Positions 18,343 through 27,291 of a stretch of DNA of 64,000 nucleotides are shown here, one piece after another. The notes under the pieces were generated by a model. The model saw nothing but the letters and a program-made list of their open reading frames with translations. It was not told where the DNA came from and did no database searches. The first letter of the stretch is position 1; each line of letters begins with the position of its first letter. The translations under genes were made by a program, and so were the position numbers. The DNA comes from Brenneria populi. GTDB taxonomy: Bacteria; Pseudomonadota; Gammaproteobacteria; Enterobacterales; Enterobacteriaceae. The stretch lies in contig NZ_JAYWTM010000001.1 in the NCBI RefSeq assembly GCF_036016195.1, positions 558,001-622,000 of the forward strand, written 5' to 3'.

Positions 18343-19122
18343 ATGGCTATCGAAAATAAAGTCGCGTTGGTAACCGGCGCAGGACAGGGTATTGGCCGCG
18401 GCATCGCTTTACGTCTGGCCAAAGACGGCGCATCGGTCATGCTGGTCGACGTTAATCGTTCCGGTTTGGATGAGGTAGCTGCGGAAATTAAGGCATTGGG
18501 GCGTAAAGCAGCAACTTTTGTTGCCGATATTTCTGACCGAGCTCAGGTTTACGAAGCTGTCGAACAGGCTGAAAAACAGCTGGGCGGATTCGACATTATC
18601 GTTAACAATGCCGGTATCTCCCAGGTTCAGGCGCTGGCCGACGTAACGCCGGAAGAAGTTGACCGCATCATGCGTATCAACGTTCAGGGGACGCTCTGGG
18701 GCATTCAGGCCGCCGCGCAGAAATTCATCGAAAGAAAACAGAAAGGCAAAATCATTAATGCCAGCTCCATTGCCGGCCATGATGGCTTCGCTTTACTTGG
18801 CGTTTATTCCGCCACGAAATTCGCCGTACGCGCCTTGACCCAGGCCGCCGCTAAAGAGTACGCCAGCCGGGGCATCACGGTGAACGCATACTGCCCGGGC
18901 GTTGTCGGCACCGGTATGTGGGAACACATGGACCGTCGCTTCGCGGAAATTACCGGTACTCCGGTGGGCGCGACTTACAAAAAATACGTGGACGGCATCG
19001 CTCTCGGCCGCGCCGAAACGGCGGATGACGTGGCGGGTCTGGTCTCCTACCTGGCCGGCCCGGATTCCGACTACGTCACCGGTCAGTCCATCCTGATCGA
19101 CGGCGGCATCGTTTACCGCTAA
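18343..19122 (+). CDS. budC: (S)-acetoin-forming diacetyl reductase / meso-2,3-butanediol dehydrogenase
   Basis: This 259-aa short-chain dehydrogenase is close to BudC of Klebsiella and Serratia, which reduces diacetyl to acetoin and interconverts acetoin and 2,3-butanediol with NAD(H). Visible are the cofactor motif TGAGQGIG (residues 11-18), NNAG, the catalytic Ser in NASSIAG and the YSATK Tyr-Lys pair. The ATG at 18343 has GAGGTG upstream; earlier in-frame starts have no ribosome site. It is monocistronic, with a strong terminator downstream, and divergent from an AcoK-like regulator. Confidence 0.92.
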   Translation: MAIENKVALVTGAGQGIGRGIALRLAKDGASVMLVDVNRSGLDEVAAEIKALGRKAATFVADISDRAQVYEAVEQAEKQLGGFDIIVNNAGISQVQALADVTPEEVDRIMRINVQGTLWGIQAAAQKFIERKQKGKIINASSIAGHDGFALLGVYSATKFAVRALTQAAAKEYASRGITVNAYCPGVVGTGMWEHMDRRFAEITGTPVGATYKKYVDGIALGRAETADDVAGLVSYLAGPDSDYVTGQSILIDGGIVYR

Positions 19123-19153
19123 GCCTGCGCGTTTAATCTAATAACATTTCTTC

Positions 19154-19184
19154 AAACCGCTTTCCCCGGAAAGCGGTTTTTTTT
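19154..19184 (+). terminator. Terminator after budC
   Basis: Perfect 12-bp arms AAACCGCTTTCC and GGAAAGCGGTTT are separated by 2 nt and followed by a run of T. Confidence 0.9.
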
Positions 19185-19249
19185 ATGCACGGAATACCGA
19201 AGGCAGCTGTTCTATGGAGAAAAACGTAGGGCGATAGGCGGCATATTAA

Positions 19250-19431
19250 GAGATCGTCGTGCCGCCCGGCCTCGATGACGCGCCCAACGCCGCGTACTTC
19301 CCGGCCGAATGTCCGCGCGTCAAGTCCGAGGACATTGCGGAACTGCACTGGAAGCTGCACACCGAGCGCAACAACGGCGAGGCAGTCATCGGCGATATCG
19401 ACCGCCTCTACTCGATCCCCGGTTTCCGCTG
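19250..19431 (+). pseudogene. 3' remnant of an unidentified gene
   Basis: Directly after an in-frame TAA, a frame of about 58 codons runs to a TGA at 19429-19431 and reads like a real protein end (VVPPGLDDAPNAAYF ... IDRLYSIPGFR). No start codon with a ribosome site or upstream part of the gene is present. I do not recognise the family. It lies between budC and the LysR/MFS pair, so it may be what is left of a gene once linked to that pair. Confidence 0.35.
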
Positions 19432-19588
19432 AATCTCGGCGCCGTCATGACCGCCAATGACTCACGGACAGCCACATGACGGCCTTTCCGCAACAGCGGG
19501 CGGAAGAGTATATCGCCGCCGAGCTCTTCGTGGTAGTCACCTTCGTGATCTCGCGATGAACAGGGCGCTGGCGTTCAGCGCGGCGCCT
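19432..19588. other. Spacer after the gene remnant
   Basis: A short frame at 19476-19553 (27 codons, beginning MTAFPQQRAEEYIAAE) is open but too short to judge and may be another remnant. Otherwise nothing is seen before the LysR gene. Confidence 0.3.
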
Positions 19589-20479
19589 TCACCGCCATAT
19601 TTCCAGCAGCGCCTGCGCAAACACCTGCAGCTTAACCGGCGGATGCCGCAATGCGCGCAGCAGACGGATGTCGTCGCCGCGGCGCGCCGGATCGTCGAAC
19701 AGGGTGATAAGTTGTCCGTCGGCAACGGCCCGCCCGGTAACCCAGGTCGGCAAGTAGCTCAGGCCAAGACCGGCGATGGCCGCCAGCAGCAGAGCCTCGA
19801 AGTCGTCGCAGTCCAGCGCTCGGCCGGCGGCATCTTTCGCCATCAATCCCGCGGCATGTAGGCCGCGCCAGCAAACGGCGTCGGGGTCGTCGCGCTTGTC
19901 GAGCAGGCGATGCCCCGTCAGTTCATCCAGGGAGGATGGCCGGCCGTAACGGCGCAGATAGTCCGGGCTGGCGCATATCGACCAGCGCTGCACCCCCAGG
20001 GTCTGCGCATAGAGCCGGCTGTCTTTAAGCGGACCGATACGGATCACGGCGTCCAGACGCTCGCTGGAGGGATCGGCCAGACGTTCGGTGAAATCCAGTT
20101 CCACGCGCAATTCGGGATACCGCGCGAGCAGGCCGGGCAGCAAAGGCAGAACATGGTGCCTGCCGAAGGTCGGCAGGCAGGCCAGACGCAATACGCCGCG
20201 CGGCTCGTCGCTCAAGGCGGCGACCTCGGCGCGCAGATCCACCAACTCATCGAGCAGGACGGGGGCGCGTGCCAGTAGCAGTCCGCCCGCGTCGGTCAGC
20301 GCCAGCCCGCGCGTGGAGCGCACGAACAAGCGCGTACCCAGCGCGCTTTCCAGAGCATCGATCTGACGCACCACGGAGGAGGGCGCGACGCCTCGCCGTA
20401 TGGCTACGGCAGAGAAGCTGCCCGCATGTGCGACAGCCATAAACGCCGGCAGATATTCTGCATATCGAATCTGATTCAT
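19589..20479 (-). CDS. LysR family transcriptional regulator
   Basis: This is a 296-aa LysR-type regulator. It has an N-terminal winged helix-turn-helix (about residues 5-64; FSAVAIRRGVAPSSVVRQIDALE) and a periplasmic-binding-protein-like effector domain (about 90-290). It is divergent from an MFS transporter 124 bp away, the usual layout when a LysR protein controls its neighbour. The effector and the transported compound are not known. A gene remnant of unknown function lies just beyond its 3' end. Confidence 0.9.
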   Translation of the reverse strand: MNQIRYAEYLPAFMAVAHAGSFSAVAIRRGVAPSSVVRQIDALESALGTRLFVRSTRGLALTDAGGLLLARAPVLLDELVDLRAEVAALSDEPRGVLRLACLPTFGRHHVLPLLPGLLARYPELRVELDFTERLADPSSERLDAVIRIGPLKDSRLYAQTLGVQRWSICASPDYLRRYGRPSSLDELTGHRLLDKRDDPDAVCWRGLHAAGLMAKDAAGRALDCDDFEALLLAAIAGLGLSYLPTWVTGRAVADGQLITLFDDPARRGDDIRLLRALRHPPVKLQVFAQALLEIWR

Positions 20480-20603
20480 TTTTGCATTTTACGCAAAACT
20501 TATGCGCGTTGTCATGCGCTTCTCCGTTCGCGGCGAACCGCCTAACATGCCGGCCATGACATAGCACACGCGGCGCTGACGCCGCATAGATGGAGCTTAC
20601 GAT

Positions 20604-21791
20604 ATGACCTTAGCTTATCAACCCGCCGCGCCGCTTAACGGGCGCAGCATCGTGGCGCTGTCGGCCGCCTGCGGTTTTGCCGTCGCCAACCTCTACTACT
20701 GCCAGCCGCTGCTGCCTGCAATGGCGGCGACGTTCGGCGCCGGCGCTTTCGCCCAGGGTACGATCGCAATGCTTACGCAACTGGGTTACGCCGCCGGGCT
20801 GCTGCTCTTCGGACCATTAGGCGACCAATGCGACCGGCACCGGCTGATTACGGCGCTGCTTCTCGTGAATATCCTCGGCCTGACGCTTTGCGCGACGGCG
20901 GCCAGCCTGAATGGACTGTTTCTCGCGAGCGCGCTGGTGGGGCTTACGGCAATCAGCGCGCAGATCGTTATTCCGGCCGTATCGGGAATGGCCGACCCGG
21001 CGCAGCGCGGCTATACCGTGGGACGTCTGATGAGCGGGCTGTTCGCGGGGACGCTGCTGGCGCGCACCGTCAGCGGCTATGTCGGCGCGAACGCGGGCTG
21101 GCGCGTCATGTTCACGCTTGCCGCGGCGCTTGATGCGGCGCTGATTGCGCTGGTCTGGCGTTATCTGCCGCGCGCCCGGCCGGCCGGCGGCCTGACCTAT
21201 CCCCAGTTGCTGGCATCATTGGGACAACTGTTCGCTCGTCAGCCGCTATTGCGCGATGCCTGCCTCAGCGGTTTTCTGCTGTTCGCCGCATTCAATGTCC
21301 TCTGGGGACCGTTGGCGCTGATGCTGACGCGGTCACCGTACCACTGGGGCAGCGAGATCGCCGGACTGTTCGGGCTGGTGGGAGTTATCGGCATGGCGGC
21401 GTCGCCGTTCATCGGACGCTTGACCGACCGCTGGGGAGCTCGACGAGTCGTCGCGCTGGCGGCGCTTACGGTCGCAGCGGCGTTTGCGCTGATAGCCGGA
21501 TCGACATATTGGCGCGGCTGTCTGCTTGCCGGCGTCATCGTGCTCGATCTGGGGAGCAGAGCCAACCTGGTGGCCAACCAGACAAGAATCTATGCGCTCT
21601 TGCCGCAGGCGCGCGGGCGGCTGAACACGCTATTTATGACCGCCTATTTCCTCGGCGGCGCGGCCGGCTCGGCATTAGGGGCGACAGCCGCGGAACATTT
21701 CGGATGGAGCGGGGTATCCGCCGCCGGAATGCTATGCGCGGCACTGGCGGCAGCCTCGGTGTGGCGGCGAAAGGCGCGGCGTGCCGGTTAA
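20604..21791 (+). CDS. MFS transporter
   Basis: This is a 395-aa major facilitator protein with 12 predicted helices. It is related to the YnfM-type drug/metabolite exporters (GFAVANLYYCQPLLPAM at the N-terminus resembles the YCVQPLLPVL segment of ynfM in this window), with a loop 2-3 motif LLFGPLGDQCDRHR. Divergence from the LysR gene suggests regulation by it. The substrate is unknown. Confidence 0.88.
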   Translation: MTLAYQPAAPLNGRSIVALSAACGFAVANLYYCQPLLPAMAATFGAGAFAQGTIAMLTQLGYAAGLLLFGPLGDQCDRHRLITALLLVNILGLTLCATAASLNGLFLASALVGLTAISAQIVIPAVSGMADPAQRGYTVGRLMSGLFAGTLLARTVSGYVGANAGWRVMFTLAAALDAALIALVWRYLPRARPAGGLTYPQLLASLGQLFARQPLLRDACLSGFLLFAAFNVLWGPLALMLTRSPYHWGSEIAGLFGLVGVIGMAASPFIGRLTDRWGARRVVALAALTVAAAFALIAGSTYWRGCLLAGVIVLDLGSRANLVANQTRIYALLPQARGRLNTLFMTAYFLGGAAGSALGATAAEHFGWSGVSAAGMLCAALAAASVWRRKARRAG

Positions 21792-21804
21792 GAGATGTTA
21801 AGAA

Positions 21805-21830
21805 AAAATCCACGCAACTGCGTGGATTTT
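21805..21830. terminator. Bidirectional terminator between MFS gene and ychF
   Basis: Arms AAAATCCACGCA and TGCGTGGATTTT enclose a 2-nt loop, with A-rich and T-rich flanks, between two converging genes. Confidence 0.8.
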
Positions 21831-21887
21831 AAAGAGGGTTTTAGTCTTCATGAGATGTATTGAGATCTCATGAGACAATAGGCGCCA

Positions 21888-22979
21888 TTAGACGTTGAAC
21901 AAGAAATTCATCACATCGCCGTCTTTCACGATGTAGTCTTTGCCTTCCGAACGCATTTTCCCGGCTTCTTTCGCGCCTTGCTCGCCTTTGTAGGCGATGA
22001 AATCCTCATAAGAGATGGTTTGCGCGCGGATAAAGCCTTTTTCAAAGTCGGTGTGGATCTTGCCGGCCGCCTGCGGGGCGGTGGCGCCGACGGGGATGGT
22101 CCAGGCGCGGACTTCTTTTACGCCGGCGGTGAAGTAGGTTTGCAGGTTCAGCAATTCATAGCCCGCGCGGATTACGCGGTTTAGTCCCGGCTCCGTCAGC
22201 CCCAGTTCCGCCATAAATTCATCGCGGTCTTCGTCATCCAGCTCGGCGATATCGGATTCAACCGCCGCGCAAACCGGCACCACAACGGAGCCTTCCGCCG
22301 CGGCTATCGCCCGGACCTGATCGAGATAGGGGTTGTTTTCAAAGCCGTCTTCGTTGACGTTGGCGATGTACATGGTCGGCTTCAGCGTCAGGAAACTTAG
22401 ATAGCGAATCGCCGCTTTATCTTCGGCGCTGAGATCCAGCGAACGCAGCATGCCGGCATTTTCAAGCTGCGGCAGGCATTTTTCCAGGGCTTCCAGTTCG
22501 GCTTTGGCATCTTTGTCGCCGCCCTTGGCTTTCTTCTGTACGCGGTGAATGGCGCGCTCGCAGGTATCCAGGTCGGAGAGGGCCAGTTCGGTATTGATCA
22601 CGTCGATATCCTCGGCCGGATTAACCTTGCCGGAAACGTGCACAATATTGTCGTTTTCGAAGCAACGCACCACATGACCGATGGCTTCCGTTTCACGGAT
22701 GTTGGTCAGAAACTGATTGCCCAGGCCTTCGCCTTTGGACGCGCCTTTCACCAGCCCGGCGATATCGACGAACTCCATGGTTGTGGGGAGAGTACGCTGC
22801 GGTTTAACGATCTCGGCCAGCTTATCCAGACGCGGATCGGGCATCGGGACCACGCCGGTATTGGGCTCAATGGTGCAAAACGGGAAATTGGCCGCTTCAA
22901 TACCCGCTTTGGTCAGCGCGTTGAACAGAGTGGATTTACCGACGTTAGGCAGACCGACGATACCGCATTTGAATCCCAT
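21888..22979 (-). CDS. ychF: Redox-regulated ATPase YchF
   Basis: This is a 363-aa Obg-family P-loop protein (OLA1/YchF), a ribosome-associated ATPase. The G1 motif GLPNVGKST is at residues 8-16, a DxxG-type DIAG lies near 71, and the C-terminal TGS-like domain includes the conserved FIRAQTISYEDF. Length and sequence are as in E. coli. It lies downstream of pth on the same strand, as is usual in enterobacteria. Confidence 0.97.
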   Translation of the reverse strand: MGFKCGIVGLPNVGKSTLFNALTKAGIEAANFPFCTIEPNTGVVPMPDPRLDKLAEIVKPQRTLPTTMEFVDIAGLVKGASKGEGLGNQFLTNIRETEAIGHVVRCFENDNIVHVSGKVNPAEDIDVINTELALSDLDTCERAIHRVQKKAKGGDKDAKAELEALEKCLPQLENAGMLRSLDLSAEDKAAIRYLSFLTLKPTMYIANVNEDGFENNPYLDQVRAIAAAEGSVVVPVCAAVESDIAELDDEDRDEFMAELGLTEPGLNRVIRAGYELLNLQTYFTAGVKEVRAWTIPVGATAPQAAGKIHTDFEKGFIRAQTISYEDFIAYKGEQGAKEAGKMRSEGKDYIVKDGDVMNFLFNV

Positions 22980-23110
22980 GTTTATATCACCTTAAATTAC
23001 TTATTAATCAGACAATTAATTTCAACTGTCTGTCAGAATGACCACTATTCCGGCTGATTATACACGGAATGGCCGTTTATCTCGATCCGCCATCGGCATC
23101 AGACGGCGAT

Positions 23111-23698
23111 TTATGCCGCTCTGAATGCGTGCAAGCGGTTCATGGCCTTCGCCATATCTTCCGTTAGCAGAATATCGGTGCAGCGGATCGCTTCATCAAT
23201 AGCGTCATCGATCGGCTTCTGTTCGCTGACGGGCGGTTTCCCCAGCACAAAACCGGTTACTTTATTTTTATCGCCCGGATGCCCGATGCCGATGCGCAAG
23301 CGATGGAAATTAGGGTTGTTTCCCAACTTGCTGATAATGTCTTTCAATCCGTTATGCCCGCCGTGGCCGCCGCCTAATTTGAGTTTGGCCGTGCCGGGCA
23401 GTAAGTCCAGCTCATCATGCGCCACCAGGATCTCATCCGGCTGGATGCGATAAAATGTCGCCATGGCCGCCACGGCTTTGCCGCTGAGGTTCATAAACGT
23501 TGTGGGAACCAATAGCCGGATATCATGCCCGGCCAGATTCAGGCGTGAGGTATAGCCAAAAAATTTACTTTCTTCTTTCAACGGCTGACGATGGATTTCA
23601 GCCAGGCGGTCAACGTACCAGGCGCCGGCATTATGGCGGGTCGCCGCATATTCGGCGCCCGGATTGGCCAAGCCAACGATTAACTTAATGCTGCTCAC
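23111..23698 (-). CDS. pth: Peptidyl-tRNA hydrolase
   Basis: This is a 195-aa cytoplasmic enzyme that frees tRNA from stalled peptidyl-tRNA. The active-site region NPGAEYAATRHNAGAW includes the catalytic His. The GTG at 23698 (VSSIKLIVGLANPG) is preferred because E. coli pth also starts with GTG at this point; an ATG 54 bp upstream would add an unconserved extension. It is followed by ychF 131 bp downstream. Confidence 0.95.
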   Translation of the reverse strand: MSSIKLIVGLANPGAEYAATRHNAGAWYVDRLAEIHRQPLKEESKFFGYTSRLNLAGHDIRLLVPTTFMNLSGKAVAAMATFYRIQPDEILVAHDELDLLPGTAKLKLGGGHGGHNGLKDIISKLGNNPNFHRLRIGIGHPGDKNKVTGFVLGKPPVSEQKPIDDAIDEAIRCTDILLTEDMAKAMNRLHAFRAA

Positions 23699-24030
23699 GA
23701 TAATATTCCAGATTGCGCGTTGTATCGATCTCATCTCGATATCATGCCGCATGATTAAATAACGCAGAGGAGCGTTAGTTTACACAGTTCCCTTTCTGAC
23801 TTGAAGCCGCAGCATATTTGACGTTAGCGCGCTGCGGAGGGAAGGATATCGGAATAATACCGCAATGGAATTATTCAATATTTAGCCCATTTATTGACTT
23901 AACGGTAAAAAGATGACTTTTTACTCTATTATCTGTGATCCCCCGCGCAATCATCGGCCGAGGGGATTGGCTATAATTACATCAACACAGGGGAGCCTCA
24001 TCATCCACAGAGACTATCTGGAGGTGACAG
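23699..24030. other. Divergent region between pth and ychH
   Basis: No gene is seen. A perfect inverted repeat GTAAAAAG-ATGA-CTTTTTAC lies at 23905-23924, about 110 bp before the ychH start. It could be an operator or a weak hairpin; its role is unknown. The ychH ribosome site CTGGAGGTG is just before its ATG. Confidence 0.4.
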
Positions 24031-24300
24031 ATGAAACGTAAGAGCGCGACCACGCTGGGTAATATGTTGATGGGTATCGGTATGTTTTTGATGATTGGCG
24101 GTATTGCTTATTCCATCATCAGCCAATTTCCCGATCTGAACTTACCGCATCTTTCGGCTTATATTGACCTGATAGCCGTGTTTGCCGGCGCGATTTTTTG
24201 GCTGGCCGGCGCACGTATTAGCGGCCGGGAAAAGGTTACCGATCGTTACTGGTGGTTAAAACATTTCGATAAACGCTGTCGGCGCGAGCGCCATTCATAG
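24031..24300 (+). CDS. ychH: Stress-induced inner-membrane protein YchH
   Basis: This is an 89-aa DUF2583 protein with two membrane helices (about residues 12-30 and 44-62) and a basic C-terminus (REKVTDRYWWLKHFDKRCRR) close to E. coli YchH. In E. coli it is a CRP-controlled, stress-induced protein connected to biofilm formation. It lies between pth and prs, as in E. coli. A terminator follows. Confidence 0.92.
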   Translation: MKRKSATTLGNMLMGIGMFLMIGGIAYSIISQFPDLNLPHLSAYIDLIAVFAGAIFWLAGARISGREKVTDRYWWLKHFDKRCRRERHS

Positions 24301-24335
24301 CGCAATATAACAAATCTAGATGAGCGTTAAAAATC

Positions 24336-24366
24336 CGCTGTAGCCATAGGCTATGGCGTTTTTTTT
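24336..24366 (+). terminator. Terminator after ychH
   Basis: CGCTGTAGCC and GGCTATGGCG pair with two G-T wobbles around a 3-nt loop and are followed by eight T. Confidence 0.8.
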
Positions 24367-24420
24367 ATGGCGACGTTTAATATCGCCCGGCGATTTTTCA
24401 TTGCGCGTAATGCAAAATAA

Positions 24421-24454
24421 ATTAAGCCGCCTTTTTATCGGCGGCTTAATTTTC
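24421..24454. terminator. Terminator after prs
   Basis: Perfect 11-bp arms ATTAAGCCGCC and GGCGGCTTAAT enclose an 8-nt loop, with T-rich flanks on both sides, 32 bp beyond the prs stop. Confidence 0.8.
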
Positions 24455-24485
24455 TGCGCAACAGGCTAAGCCCGGTCAGAAACGA

Positions 24486-25433
24486 TTAATGCTCAAACAT
24501 GGCGGAGATAGATTCTTCATTACTGATGCGGCGAATCGCTTCAGCCAGCATGCCGGACAGCGTCAGCGTACGGACATTCTTCAGCGATTTGATTTTATCC
24601 GTCAGCGGAATGGTATCGCAGACAATCACTTCATCAATAACCGAGTTCTTAATATTATCGTACGCCTTGCCGGAGAAAATCGGGTGCGTCGCATAGGCGA
24701 ATACGCGTTTGGCGCCGCGTTCTTTCAGGGCCTCCGCGGCTTTACACAGCGTGCCGCCGGTGTCGATCATATCGTCGACCAATACGCAGTCGCGGCCAGC
24801 GACGTCGCCGATAATATGCATCACCTGAGAGACGTTGGCGCGCGGGCGACGTTTATCGATAATCGCCATATCCGTGTCATTCAACAGCTTGGCGATAGCG
24901 CGAGCGCGCACCACGCCGCCGATATCCGGAGAAACCACGATCGGATTATCCAGATCCTGCTGCAACATATCTTCCAGCAGGATAGGGCTGCCGAACACGT
25001 TATCGACCGGAACGTCAAAGAACCCCTGAATCTGCTCCGCGTGCAGATCGACCGTCAGCACGCGGTCGACCCCGACGCTGGACAGAAAATCGGCGACCAC
25101 TTTCGCGGTGATCGGCACACGAGCGGAACGAACCCGACGATCCTGGCGAGCATAGCCGAAGTAAGGAATAACGGCGGTAATACGCCCGGCGGAAGCGCGG
25201 CGCAGCGCGTCAACCATAACAACCAGTTCCATCAGGTTATCGTTGGTCGGCGCACAGGTGGATTGGATGATGAAAATATCACCGCCGCGCACATTTTCAT
25301 TGATTTGCACGCTGACTTCACCGTCGCTAAAACGACCGACGGCGGCGTCGCCAAGGCTAGTGTACAAACGGTTGGCAACACGTTGCGCCAGTTCCGGGGT
25401 GGCGTTACCAGCAAAAAGCTTCATATCAGGCAC
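24486..25433 (-). CDS. prs: Ribose-phosphate pyrophosphokinase
   Basis: This is a 315-aa enzyme that makes PRPP from ribose 5-phosphate and ATP for nucleotide, His, Trp and NAD synthesis. The protein is nearly identical to E. coli Prs. It includes the PRPP-binding DCVLVDDMIDTGGTLCKAA and the YFGYARQDRR loop. The start is GTG at 25433 with TGAGG upstream, as in E. coli. ispE and lolB lie upstream on the same strand, the common enterobacterial order lolB-ispE-prs. Confidence 0.98.
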   Translation of the reverse strand: MPDMKLFAGNATPELAQRVANRLYTSLGDAAVGRFSDGEVSVQINENVRGGDIFIIQSTCAPTNDNLMELVVMVDALRRASAGRITAVIPYFGYARQDRRVRSARVPITAKVVADFLSSVGVDRVLTVDLHAEQIQGFFDVPVDNVFGSPILLEDMLQQDLDNPIVVSPDIGGVVRARAIAKLLNDTDMAIIDKRRPRANVSQVMHIIGDVAGRDCVLVDDMIDTGGTLCKAAEALKERGAKRVFAYATHPIFSGKAYDNIKNSVIDEVIVCDTIPLTDKIKSLKNVRTLTLSGMLAEAIRRISNEESISAMFEH

Positions 25434-25580
25434 GAGAAGAACCTCAGGCTTGCGTCCAGAGAAATATTGTACCCGCTATAATATCCGGGAGCGGGGAGCA
25501 ACAACAGGCACAATATGCATACGGGTGTATGAATTAAATTTGATAATACACAGCCCCAATAGACTGGGTGTTATCAAAAC

Positions 25581-26453
25581 TTAACATTGCCCGGAAAGCG
25601 TGCGTTGCAACGGAGAGACGTTAATCCCTCGCGCCACAAAACCATTCAACCATTCCGGGGCCTGGTCAAGCACCTGGCGGGCTTCGGGCTCAGTGTCGAA
25701 CTCAGCGAACACGCAAGCACCTGTACCGGTCAGGCGCGCCGGGGCGTATTCTAGCAGCCATGAAAGTAGCTGTTCAACCTCACGAAAACGTTTTCTTGCG
25801 ATAGTCTCACAATCATTGACGAAGGTCTGTTTTAACAGCATTTCTAACGATCGGACCGGCGAATCTCGTTTTAACGCCGGATCGCCGAAGATCAGCGGGG
25901 TAGAGATGCTCACCCCCGGGTGCGCCACCAGATACCATTTTTCCGCCGGATACGCTGTCGTCAGCTGCTCTCCGACGCCTTGCGCGAACGCGGCGTGGCC
26001 GTGAATGAAAACCGGCACGTCGGCGCCGAGCCGCAGCCCGAGGGCCGCCAGCTCATGCTCGCTCAGCCGACATTGCCACAGGTGATTGAGCGCAACCAGC
26101 ACCGTCGCCGCATTCGATGAGCCGCCGCCCAATCCGCCGCCCATCGGCAGGCGCTTATCGATGCTTATATCCGCGCCGAGGCCCGCGCAGCGGCCGCCGC
26201 GGCTTAGGCAATATTCCTGCAACAGGCGCGCCGCGCGCACGATCAGATTCTGCTCGTTATCCACGCCCGCCAGCGGGGTGAGCAGTTCGATGCGGTTATC
26301 CGCGCGCGGGGTGATGGTTAGCGTGTCGCCATAATCCAAAAACTGAAACAGGGTTTGCAGCAGATGATAACCATCCGCGCGCCGCCCCGTGATATAAAGA
26401 AACAGGTTCAGCTTGGCGGGAGAAGGCCATTTCTCAATGAGGTCGGGCTGCAT
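25581..26453 (-). CDS. ispE: 4-diphosphocytidyl-2-C-methyl-D-erythritol kinase
   Basis: This 290-aa GHMP-family kinase performs the fourth step of the MEP isoprenoid pathway. The ATP-binding motif PMGGGLGGGSSNAAT is at residues 103-117, and the N-terminal substrate region is SPAKLNLFLYITGRRADGYH. It begins 3 bp after the lolB stop and lies 147 bp upstream of prs. Confidence 0.97.
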   Translation of the reverse strand: MQPDLIEKWPSPAKLNLFLYITGRRADGYHLLQTLFQFLDYGDTLTITPRADNRIELLTPLAGVDNEQNLIVRAARLLQEYCLSRGGRCAGLGADISIDKRLPMGGGLGGGSSNAATVLVALNHLWQCRLSEHELAALGLRLGADVPVFIHGHAAFAQGVGEQLTTAYPAEKWYLVAHPGVSISTPLIFGDPALKRDSPVRSLEMLLKQTFVNDCETIARKRFREVEQLLSWLLEYAPARLTGTGACVFAEFDTEPEARQVLDQAPEWLNGFVARGINVSPLQRTLSGQC

Positions 26454-26456
26454 GGG

Positions 26457-27080
26457 TTATTTTACCGTCCAGTTATCCATTTTTAACTTGATGCGCTGTT
26501 CGCCCTGGGTCAGTTCCAGGCTCTGCGGCAGCGGCGGATTGACCTTGCGGTTGTAACTCTGATAGCTGACGTTCCAGCTTTGACCGCTCTGGCGGTAGCT
26601 CACACTGCTGAGCAGGGCTCCGTCGTCGAGGGTGAAATCGCTCGCGTCTCCCGGCAGGCCGAGGATCCACTGGCGCAGATTATCCAGGGGGATCGCCATT
26701 CCCGTGAGCCGTTGCACCATCTCTTCGCCATCCTTCCCGACGTAACGCTTGCCCTGATTGTCCGTAATCTGCACGCTGCCCGGCTGCGCGCTTAACTCCA
26801 ACTCCGTGCTGCCGAGAGGGTTGGTCAACAGCAGACGATAGCGCTGAGACGATGACTCCTCCCAGAAAAACCGGGCGTATAGTTTCTTGCTATCGGAGAT
26901 ATAGGCAAAGGAGCCGCGCGTCTGATATTGACTCAACTGCCGCACTTTTTGCTGGTGCTGCCGCCATTCGGGCGAGGTCGGATTGTGGTCGGAGGTCGCG
27001 GGCTGGTGAAGGGTACAGGCGGTCAGCAACACACTGGCCAAAGGCAGTAGCCGCAGGCAACGGAGAGGATTTAGTGGCAT
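26457..27080 (-). CDS. lolB: Outer-membrane lipoprotein receptor LolB
   Basis: This is a 207-aa lipoprotein that takes lipoproteins from LolA and inserts them into the outer membrane. The signal peptide ends in the lipobox LLTAC (acylated Cys22). The residue after it is Thr rather than Asp, consistent with outer-membrane sorting. It is divergent from hemA and coupled to ispE, as in E. coli. Confidence 0.96.
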   Translation of the reverse strand: MPLNPLRCLRLLPLASVLLTACTLHQPATSDHNPTSPEWRQHQQKVRQLSQYQTRGSFAYISDSKKLYARFFWEESSSQRYRLLLTNPLGSTELELSAQPGSVQITDNQGKRYVGKDGEEMVQRLTGMAIPLDNLRQWILGLPGDASDFTLDDGALLSSVSYRQSGQSWNVSYQSYNRKVNPPLPQSLELTQGEQRIKLKMDNWTVK

Positions 27081-27291
27081 GTTGGTCAGATCCTATAAAG
27101 CAGATTGAATGTCGCAAAATGGTCACGCTAACGGGCTTGTTACCCGGCGTCAATGTTTGTCGTTTTCAGCGCGGAAGTATACACCCGGCGTGGGGGCATC
27201 GCGCGCTGTCGCTTTTCTTGCTTCACGGCATCAAGTAGAATGCCATGCAACGAAATCCATACTAACACCGGTATTACTCAAGAATTGCTCA

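Noticed and set aside
27109..27291. Extended N-terminus of HemA
   Set aside because: Homologues begin MTLLALGINHKTAP at 27292; the extra 61 codons overlap the lolB promoter region and are not conserved.
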